A stretch of 27,929 bases of DNA from contig JBBIVA010000040.1 in the NCBI GenBank assembly GCA_037439945.1, positions 1 through 27,929 of the forward strand, read 5' to 3'. Origin of the DNA: CALEUX01 sp037439945. GTDB lineage: Bacteria; Bacteroidota; Bacteroidia; Bacteroidales; Marinilabiliaceae. A program made the position numbers and the translations under genes. Below the pieces are notes generated by a model. The model ran no database searches. It had not been told where the DNA came from and saw only the letters and a program-made list of their open reading frames with translations. Position 1 is the stretch's first letter. Every line of letters begins with the position of its first letter. Below, one piece after another: positions 21,877-27,929 of this stretch.

Positions 21877-23208
21877 TTAATTGTGTCTTTGCATATTTGC
21901 CATTAAATTAGATAGGTTTTTTCCCTGGCTCATCATTTTCATCACTTTGCGGGTATCTTCAAATTGTTTCAATAACCTGTTAACTTCCTGTATTGTAGTT
22001 CCGCTACCATCGGCAATCCTTTTTTTCCGGCTTCCGTTAAGAATTGACGGGTTTTCCCTTTCGGCCAGGGTCATTGAAAAAATTATGGCTTCAACTTCCT
22101 TAAAGGCATTATCATCAAAATCCATTTTCTTTATTACTTTCCCCATTCCGGGAATCATACCGGCCAGGTCTTTCAAATTACCCATTTTCTTAATTTGCTG
22201 AATCTGGCTTAAGAAATCATTGAAACTGAATTGATTCTTGGCAATTTTTTTCTGAAGTTTACGGGCCTCCTCTGCATCAAAATTTTCCTGTGCTCTTTCA
22301 ACCAATGAAACAATGTCGCCCATGCCCAATATTCTGTCGGCCATCCTGTTTGGGTGAAAAACATCAAGAGCCTCCAGTTTTTCACCGGTACCTACAAATT
22401 TTATTGGTTTATTTACAACACTTCTGATTGACAATGCAGCACCTCCACGGGTATCGCCATCTAATTTAGTTAAAACAACCCCATCAAAATCCAACCTATC
22501 ATTAAACTCTTTTGCAGTATTAACGGCATCCTGCCCTGTCATTGAATCAACAACAAAAAGTATTTCGTTGGGTTTTACTGCATCTTTAACAGCTGCAATT
22601 TCGTTCATCATTTGCTCATCAACAGCCAAACGACCTGCAGTATCTATAATTACAACATTATTTCCCTTAAGTTTGGCCTGCTTTAAAGCCTCCCTGGCAA
22701 TTTTTACAGGATCATTATTTCCGGGTTCAGTGTAAACCGGCACCTGAATCTGTTCGCCCAAAACCTGTAATTGTGTAATAGCCGCCGGGCGGTACACGTC
22801 GCCGGCTACCAACATTGGGCTTTTGCCTCTTTTAGTTTTAAGAAGATTAGCCAATTTCCCTGAAAATGTGGTTTTACCTGAACCTTGTAACCCGGCAATT
22901 AATATAACGGTTGGATTCCCTTTAAGGTCAATATCAGTATAATCTCCACCCATAAGCTCAGTCAGCTCATCGTGCACTATTTTAACCATCATTTGTTCGG
23001 GCTTGACTGCAGTCAGAACATTCTGCCCAAGGGCTTTTTCCTTTACTGTTTCAGTAAATGTTTTGGCTATTTTATAATTAACATCGGCATCTAAAAGTGC
23101 CCGACGTATATCTTTTAATGTTTCGGCAACATTAATTTCTGAAATTTTGCCTTGCCCTTTAAGCAGTTTAAACGAGCGTTCAAGCTTTTCCGATAAATTT
23201 TCAAACAT
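21877..23208 (-). CDS. ffh: Signal recognition particle GTPase Ffh (SRP54)
   Basis: Ffh binds 4.5S RNA and signal sequences and brings nascent membrane and secreted proteins to FtsY at the membrane. The 443-residue protein has the N domain (1-95), the G domain with GLQGSGKTT (106-114), DTAGR (189-193) and TKLDGD (247-252), and the methionine-rich M domain from about 300 to the end (GMIPGMGKVIKKM, MMSQGKNLSNLMANMQ). Length and order are typical. folD follows by 30 bases. A TACTTTTG box on the minus strand at 23233-23240 is a plausible promoter with a short leader. Confidence 0.98.
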   Translation of the reverse strand: MFENLSEKLERSFKLLKGQGKISEINVAETLKDIRRALLDADVNYKIAKTFTETVKEKALGQNVLTAVKPEQMMVKIVHDELTELMGGDYTDIDLKGNPTVILIAGLQGSGKTTFSGKLANLLKTKRGKSPMLVAGDVYRPAAITQLQVLGEQIQVPVYTEPGNNDPVKIAREALKQAKLKGNNVVIIDTAGRLAVDEQMMNEIAAVKDAVKPNEILFVVDSMTGQDAVNTAKEFNDRLDFDGVVLTKLDGDTRGGAALSIRSVVNKPIKFVGTGEKLEALDVFHPNRMADRILGMGDIVSLVERAQENFDAEEARKLQKKIAKNQFSFNDFLSQIQQIKKMGNLKDLAGMIPGMGKVIKKMDFDDNAFKEVEAIIFSMTLAERENPSILNGSRKKRIADGSGTTIQEVNRLLKQFEDTRKVMKMMSQGKNLSNLMANMQRHN

Positions 23209-23232
23209 TTTTTGCTATGATTAATTCAACCT

Positions 23233-23240
23233 CAAAAGTA
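23233..23240 (-). promoter_or_regulatory. Candidate -7 box for ffh-folD
   Basis: On the minus strand the sequence TACTTTTG matches TAnnTTTG. It would place the start site about 15-20 bases before the ffh ATG. A TTTG lies upstream, but too close for a standard -33 element. Confidence 0.4.
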
Positions 23241-23284
23241 GTATTTTAATGCAAATGTTAAAAATCCGATGCAACAGATTTATA

Positions 23285-24274
23285 TCATGGATAAAATCCT
23301 TTTAATATATCTTCCATTACCCGGTTAGTGCGCGCGGCGGTAATACCTGTACTGTTACATTCTGATTTTCCCTGGATAGTTTCCACAATTTGTTTAATGA
23401 GATTAAACTGGATGTTTACAGGGTTGATATAAGGTAACTCAATTATTTTGTTTTCAGTAATTAGCTTAACCGGTTGATGGCCAAATGTTGAAAACAAAAT
23501 CCTTCCTTTTGAACCAATTATTTCAATTTCATCCTTGCTGTTTCCTTCATCCGCAACAAAACACCATGCCCCGGATGCTATAACTCCTGATTTAAACCTC
23601 AGTATGGCAGTTACACAATCCTCAGCACTATATAACCCTGCACTGTTTTCAGCAATACCGCCAACTTCGGTAACCGGCCCAAAAACATAATCCAGAAAAT
23701 CCAATTGATGAGACGCCAAATCATAAAATATCCCTCCACCTGCAATCTTAGGATCTACCCGCCATATTGGTTTTGTAAAATCTTTTTCGGCTGGTAAGGG
23801 AGGCCTTATTAATTTTATATTTACCATAATTGTTTTACCAATTATTCCTTCATCAACTAATTCCTTTACTTTTATAAAGCCTGGTAACGAGCGGCGGTAA
23901 TAGGCCACAAACAAGGGAACCCCTGTTCCATTTGAAACATTTATCATTTCAAGACACTGAGTATAGGTTGCAGCCATTGGCTTTTCAACATATACAGGTT
24001 TCCCTGCTTGCATTGCCCTAATGGCATAATATGAATGAGTTGAAGGTGGAGTGGCAATATAAATAGCATTAACTTCGGGATCATTTATTAAATCATCGCC
24101 ATTTGCATACCACTTTGGAACTGAATGTCTTGCAGCATAGTTAGCTGCAAGTTTTGCGTCCCTTCTCATAACAGCCACAAGTTTTGATCCTTCAATTTTA
24201 TTGAAGGCCGGACCACTCTTTAATTCGGTAACATCTCCACACCCTATTATTCCCCAGTTTATATTTTCTTTCAC
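23285..24274 (-). CDS. Gfo/Idh/MocA-family NAD(P)-dependent oxidoreductase
   Basis: A 329-residue cytoplasmic dehydrogenase. The N-terminal Rossmann fold begins with WGIIGCGDVTE and continues with IATPPSTHSYYA. The family lysine lies in YVEKPMA, and the C-terminal domain has the GGGIFYDLASHQLDFLDY motif with the conserved aspartate and histidine. Members oxidise or reduce sugars, inositols and related polyols; the substrate cannot be told here. It is 76 bases upstream of ffh on the same strand but is likely separate in function. There is no clear metabolic partner in the window except, loosely, the sugar module at 11591-17029. Confidence 0.92.
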   Translation of the reverse strand: MKENINWGIIGCGDVTELKSGPAFNKIEGSKLVAVMRRDAKLAANYAARHSVPKWYANGDDLINDPEVNAIYIATPPSTHSYYAIRAMQAGKPVYVEKPMAATYTQCLEMINVSNGTGVPLFVAYYRRSLPGFIKVKELVDEGIIGKTIMVNIKLIRPPLPAEKDFTKPIWRVDPKIAGGGIFYDLASHQLDFLDYVFGPVTEVGGIAENSAGLYSAEDCVTAILRFKSGVIASGAWCFVADEGNSKDEIEIIGSKGRILFSTFGHQPVKLITENKIIELPYINPVNIQFNLIKQIVETIQGKSECNSTGITAARTNRVMEDILKGFYP

Positions 24275-24650
24275 TATACATTTAAATTTTAGTTTTCAAT
24301 TTTGTAAACAAAGTATAACTTAATTTGTATTAATAAATTTTCCAAACAAAACTTTATGGTTATAATGCTGAGTAACATCATTAAATTTAAAACCAAATTT
24401 TGATAATTTCGTCAAATCCCAAAGTATATAATTACAAAAGGCCCTGATAAAACTATTGAAAATTATTACCATTGGATATTTTACAGAGGATATTTTTATC
24501 ATTTTAATAGTAACAAATTGGCACTAATGAAAACCAGCAATGTTAAGCGAATATAAACCTTGTATTTAAGAGATAAAAGATACGGATTATTAAATTAAAG
24601 CCAATTTTAATGCTAAAATTTAATGAAGGTTTAAAGTTGAAACACAAAGA
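24275..24650. other. Divergent gap upstream of oxidoreductase and metallophosphatase genes
   Basis: This AT-rich stretch of 376 bases must contain the promoters for both divergent genes. I see no convincing box, repeat or RNA. A 60-codon minus-strand open frame (24320-24502) has no recognisable features and I do not call it a gene. Confidence 0.5.
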
Positions 24651-25664
24651 ATGGAAGAAAAAAAAATAATATTCAATTTCTTTAAGCATTTTAAAAAAAG
24701 GTTTATTTCACCAACTCTGACACTTCCGGAGGGTTATTATGATATTATTGGGGACGTTCACGGATACAGCCGGGAATTGACCACGTTACTTGAAAAAATG
24801 GGATACTCAATGCTTTATGGTTCATGGCAACATCCGCAAAGAAAGGCTGTTTTTGTGGGGGATTATGTTGGCAGGGGCCCGGATACAAGGGGTGTTTTGA
24901 CCATTATAAGAAATATGGTTGAAAATAATAGTGGTTATGCCATACTGGGAAACCATGAATTAAATGCAATAGGATATTTTACTTTAACAAAATCAGGTAA
25001 CCCAATTGCCCAGTTAGCAATATCAAACAAAAAACAGATGGAAAACATCCGGGAACAATATAGTGATAACCCGCCACTTTTGGATGACACAATTAAATGG
25101 TTAAGGAAACTCCCGTTTTTTCTTAACCTGGGGCCTATCAGGGTTGTTCATGCATACTGGAATAGCAATCATCTGCGAACAATAGAAAATAATATCTCTG
25201 AAGGTAAACTAACCAAAAAACTTATAAAAGAAATATTCAGGGATGATTCAGAATTTTCTATTGCTATAAAACAAACAACAAGAGGTGTTGAAATAACTAT
25301 GCCAAAGAACCTTATTATAAAAGATGAAAAAAATATCAGGAGAACAAATTTCCGGATTAAATGGTGGGAATACCCGAATGGTAAAACTTTTAGAGAGTTA
25401 AGCTTTGGCAACAGGTTTATTATGCCCAATTATACCGTTCCGGAACAGATTTTATCGCCATTTTCAGTATATAAGAACTATGAACCTATTGTTTTTTTTG
25501 GTCATTACTGCATTGGTTCCGGCCAGTTAATTCCAAAACCAAATATTTGTTGTGTGGATAATTGTATTGCAGGTTTCGGGCGACTGGCAGCATACAGGTG
25601 GAATGGTGAACCCTTATTAAATGAATCTAATTTTGTTTTTGAAGGACGGAAAAACAACTCCTGA
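24651..25664 (+). CDS. Metallophosphatase of the PPP/ApaH-PrpE type
   Basis: A 337-residue cytoplasmic, metal-dependent phosphoesterase. It has the three PPP-family signatures: GDVHG (34-38), GDYVGRGP (70-77) and GNHE (100-103), then metal-ligand histidines in VVHAYW and FFGHY. The second signature has glycine where protein phosphatases have aspartate (GDXVDRG); diadenosine tetraphosphatase ApaH has alanine there (GDLVARGP), so a nucleotide hydrolase is more likely than a protein phosphatase. The C-terminal CCVDNCIAGFGRLAAYRWNGE region, split here only for reading, is typical of the bacterial bis-nucleosyl tetraphosphatase/PrpE-like group. It lies 82 bases before the peptidase gene, without an evident link. 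Confidence 0.85.
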   Translation: MEEKKIIFNFFKHFKKRFISPTLTLPEGYYDIIGDVHGYSRELTTLLEKMGYSMLYGSWQHPQRKAVFVGDYVGRGPDTRGVLTIIRNMVENNSGYAILGNHELNAIGYFTLTKSGNPIAQLAISNKKQMENIREQYSDNPPLLDDTIKWLRKLPFFLNLGPIRVVHAYWNSNHLRTIENNISEGKLTKKLIKEIFRDDSEFSIAIKQTTRGVEITMPKNLIIKDEKNIRRTNFRIKWWEYPNGKTFRELSFGNRFIMPNYTVPEQILSPFSVYKNYEPIVFFGHYCIGSGQLIPKPNICCVDNCIAGFGRLAAYRWNGEPLLNESNFVFEGRKNNS

Positions 25665-25701
25665 AATGAATAAACAAAAAAGATAATAACCACATATTTA
25701 C

Positions 25702-25709
25702 TATTTTTG
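25702..25709 (+). promoter_or_regulatory. Candidate -7 box for the C69 peptidase gene
   Basis: TATTTTTG matches TAnnTTTG exactly and gives a leader of about 30 bases before the ATG at 25747. The -33 region is not recognisable. It suggests the peptidase is transcribed apart from the upstream phosphatase gene. Confidence 0.42.
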
Positions 25710-25746
25710 TAATAATTGATATTAATAACATAAATGAGAAATTATT

Positions 25747-27408
25747 ATGATAAAAAAATGGATTGCGGCAATAATAATATTGCTGTCCGGCATTGCAAAC
25801 AATTTAAACCAGGCTTGGGCATGTACAAATATTTTGGTTACTAAAGGGGCCTCAACTGATGGGTCAACTATTGTATCCTATTCTGCCGACTCCCACGACT
25901 TATACGGGGAATTGTACTACTGGCCCGGAAAAACACATCCGGCCGGATCTATGATAGATGTTCACGAATGGGATACAGGTAAATTTCTTGGTAAAATACC
26001 ACAGGTGGCCCGTACATATAATGTAATTGGTAATATGAATGAACATCAGCTTACCATTGGAGAAACAACTTTTGGAGGAAGGCCCGAGTTAATTGATACT
26101 ACAGGTCTAATTGACTACGGAAGCCTTATTTACATTACTCTTCAACGTGCACGTAATGCCCGTGAAGCAATACAAATTATGACATCACTGGTAGATGAAT
26201 TCGGTTATTACAGTTCTGGTGAGTCATTTTCTATTGCTGACCCAAATGAAGTATGGATAATGGAGATGATTGGAAAAGGTGTTGGAAACAGGGGTGCTGT
26301 TTGGGTGGCTGTTAAAATACCCGACGGATATGTTTCAGCCCATGCTAACCAGGCAAGGATCACGCAATTTAATTTAAATGATAAGGATAATGTATTATAC
26401 TCCAATGATATAATTTCTTTTGCCCGCGAAAAAGGATATTTTACAGGTAAAAATAAAGATTTCAGTTTTGCCGATGCTTATGCACCATTGGATTTTGGTG
26501 CTGTTAGATTTTGCGAAGCCCGTGTTTGGAGCGCCTTCAGGATAATGAATCCCCAAATGGATAAATATAAAACATTTATTCTTGGTGAATCTGATGAACG
26601 AATGCCCCTTTATATAAAACCTGCTAAGCAACTTTCCGCCCGCGACGTGATGAATATAATGCGTGACTATTATGAGGGGACTCCACTTACCATGACCAAG
26701 GATCCGGGCGCAGGGGCATTCGGAGTGCCATACAGGTTCCGGCCTTTAACCTGGAAGGTTGATAATGTTTCATATTTTAATGAAAGGGCAATAGCAACTC
26801 AACAAACCGGATTCTCTTTTGTGGCACAAATGCGAGGATGGTTACCAAACGCCATAGGCGGTATTCTTTGGTTTGGTGTTGATGATGCCAATATGTCGGT
26901 ATATGTACCTATGTATATGGGCATGAACGATATTCCTGAAAACTTCGCTGTTGGCAATGGGAACCTTTTGGAATTTACCTGGAATTCAGCCTTCTGGGTA
27001 TTTAACTGGGTGGCAAATCAGGCCTATCACAGGTATAATTTCATGATTGAGGATATAAGGAAACAGCAAAAAGCGCTCGAGGACAAGTTTGAAACCTTGA
27101 CCCCCGTAGTTGATCAGGCAGCCAAAACCCTATTTCAAAAAGATCCGGCAATGGCAAAGGATTTTTTAACAGATTTTTCTCATTCCCAGGCATCACTAAC
27201 ATATAACACATGGAAAAAACTTGGTGAATTTCTAATGGTAAAATACCTTGATGGGAACTTGCATGAAGAAAAAGATGGTAAGTTTTTACGAAATGAGCAT
27301 GGAAATCCAAAACATGCCAAATTCCCCGGATATTCAGACTCTTTCTACAAAAAAATTGTTGATGGGACCGGAGATCACCTAAAAGTAAAAGAATCACCAA
27401 AAAAATAA
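25747..27408 (+). CDS. Secreted C69-family dipeptidase (PepD-type Ntn hydrolase)
   Basis: A 553-residue peptidase of MEROPS family C69. An N-terminal hydrophobic signal (about 3-25) ends in AWA before C26. That cysteine begins CTNILVTKGAS, the family's conserved mature start. In these N-terminal-nucleophile hydrolases the first cysteine after processing is the catalytic residue, so signal-peptide cleavage would itself expose it. Other family parts are DGSTIVSYSADSH, NEHQLTIGETTFGG, SFSIADPNEVWIMEM, SAHANQARI and ISFAREKGYF. Residues about 425-480 are predicted helical. The likely role is dipeptide hydrolysis outside the cytoplasmic membrane. A strong terminator follows. Confidence 0.92.
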   Translation: MIKKWIAAIIILLSGIANNLNQAWACTNILVTKGASTDGSTIVSYSADSHDLYGELYYWPGKTHPAGSMIDVHEWDTGKFLGKIPQVARTYNVIGNMNEHQLTIGETTFGGRPELIDTTGLIDYGSLIYITLQRARNAREAIQIMTSLVDEFGYYSSGESFSIADPNEVWIMEMIGKGVGNRGAVWVAVKIPDGYVSAHANQARITQFNLNDKDNVLYSNDIISFAREKGYFTGKNKDFSFADAYAPLDFGAVRFCEARVWSAFRIMNPQMDKYKTFILGESDERMPLYIKPAKQLSARDVMNIMRDYYEGTPLTMTKDPGAGAFGVPYRFRPLTWKVDNVSYFNERAIATQQTGFSFVAQMRGWLPNAIGGILWFGVDDANMSVYVPMYMGMNDIPENFAVGNGNLLEFTWNSAFWVFNWVANQAYHRYNFMIEDIRKQQKALEDKFETLTPVVDQAAKTLFQKDPAMAKDFLTDFSHSQASLTYNTWKKLGEFLMVKYLDGNLHEEKDGKFLRNEHGNPKHAKFPGYSDSFYKKIVDGTGDHLKVKESPKK

Positions 27409-27430
27409 TTAATTGGCATTATAGAATTAA

Positions 27431-27466
27431 TAAAGGCAACCGGTTATTGGTTGCCTTTATTATTTT
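27431..27466 (+). terminator. Terminator of the C69 peptidase gene
   Basis: TAAAGGCAACC and GGTTGCCTTTA form a perfect 11-bp stem with a 7-base loop, followed by a T-rich tail. It starts 22 bases after the stop codon. Confidence 0.85.
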
Positions 27467-27530
27467 AAAAAAAATTAGAAATTTATCATATAACCAAAAT
27501 TGGGTTATTTCACAATTTAAAAACATTCAT

Positions 27531-27555
27531 TCCTACTGCTTGTAAAGGAGTAGGA
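27531..27555. repeat. Small imperfect palindrome (hairpin)
   Basis: TCCTACT (27531-27537) pairs with AGTAGGA (27549-27555). An inner CTT/AAG pair closes a 3-base loop after a single G-G mismatch. No T-tract follows, so it is not a terminator. It could be a binding site or the remnant end of a mobile element. Confidence 0.5.
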
Positions 27556-27838
27556 CAAAATAATTTCTTAAAACAGGTTTGAGTAACTTTAGTAAATTTG
27601 AGTGAATTAAGGTTTCTTGAGGTATTAATCAATTAAAAAAACTAAAGTCATTGTTTTTAATATATGTTTTGGATAATTAAAATACTGAAATTTCGGAAAA
27701 CTCACCTTAACCGATAATTGGTAAGGCCAAATAAAAACCTGTGGAACCAATAAAAGACTTACAAAATCAATGATATTTATGCAGTTCCATTTCACGTGAT
27801 TTTGCCCACGGCATGTTGGGGATTGTAATATAAATTAA

Positions 27839-27929
27839 CTCTACTATCCGATAAAAAGTTGTTTTGTCCATAACAAGACAAAAGTTCAATTCTCAATTAA
27901 GTGTTTTACCGATCTTTAGTCCCTAACGG
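27839..27929. mobile_element. Left part of a second MITE-like element, cut by the window end
   Basis: Bases 27841-27929 are identical to 20617-20705 over all 89 positions. The two preceding bases differ at one site (CT here, CA there), so the element would start at 27839. The remaining part of the element, including the right terminal repeat, lies beyond the window. Whether it is another short copy or the end of a full transposon cannot be seen. Confidence 0.75.

Larger units (their letters stand above)
27409..27929. other. Gene-free right end of the window
   Basis: These 521 bases have no credible gene. They contain the peptidase terminator (27431-27466), a 25-base hairpin (27531-27555), and the first 91 bases of a second MITE-like element (27839-27929) that runs off the window. 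The stretch between is AT-rich and otherwise featureless. Confidence 0.6.

Noticed and set aside
24320..24502. 60-codon minus-strand open frame
   Set aside because: AT-rich composition, no recognisable motif, and placed in a divergent promoter gap; probably chance.
1..27929. CRISPR array, prophage, toxin-antitoxin or restriction system
   Set aside because: No regularly spaced repeats, phage proteins, nuclease/helicase pairs or small paired genes are visible.

Overview
The window reads as a low-GC chromosomal segment from a Bacteroidota bacterium, probably an anaerobic or facultative Bacteroidales/Marinilabiliales-type organism. The evidence is the gene content (Bacteroidota-style ROK kinase, FucP-like transporter, secreted GH2 enzyme, NrfHA, Crp/Fnr-Hcp pair), the lack of Shine-Dalgarno-like sequences before starts, and several -7 boxes of the TAnnTTTG type. 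I found no rRNA, tRNA, CRISPR array, phage gene or transposase gene.

Layout. (1) 401-2869 (+): queC, queE and queF, three steps of preQ0/preQ1 (queuosine precursor) synthesis; queD is absent. (2) 2899-9201: a nitrosative-stress and nitrite-reduction block. A minus-strand Crp/Fnr regulator (HcpR-like) faces a plus-strand ferredoxin-like gene and hcp, followed by nrfH and nrfA. A 16-bp palindrome of Crp/Fnr geometry lies about 43 bp upstream of the start site predicted from a perfect -7 box. (3) 9348-11412 (-): a YdcF/ElyC-type membrane protein and a stand-alone tryptophan synthase beta chain. (4) 11591-17029: a sugar module of ROK kinase and FucP-like transporter (-), divergent from a secreted GH2 beta-galactosidase-like enzyme (+). 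(5) 17227-17574: rplS with a clear promoter and terminator, then about 1 kb without genes that holds palindromic repeats and a long nested hairpin. (6) 18604-20547: an LtaS-like membrane sulfatase-fold enzyme. (7) 20965-24274 (-): folD, ffh and a Gfo/Idh/MocA oxidoreductase. (8) 24651-27408 (+): a PPP-family metallophosphatase and a secreted C69 peptidase.

How the genes work together. Hcp reduces hydroxylamine/NO-type species, NrfHA reduces nitrite to ammonium at the membrane, and the adjacent Crp/Fnr protein probably senses the stress. The transporter, kinase and GH2 enzyme form a simple release, import and phosphorylate path for a sugar.

The most unusual non-coding signals are: a 215-bp MITE-like element (20615-20829) with 17-bp terminal inverted repeats, possible 9-bp target duplications and internal REP-like hairpins, whose first 91 bases recur (90 of 91 identical) at the very end of the window; a 38-bp repeat with a 12-bp palindrome found both between nrfH and nrfA and in the 1-kb gap after rplS; and an 80-base nested stem-loop next to the second copy. 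No gene set here is obviously a wholly new system; the repeat elements, the CX3CX11C QueE and the orphan TrpB deserve the closest look.
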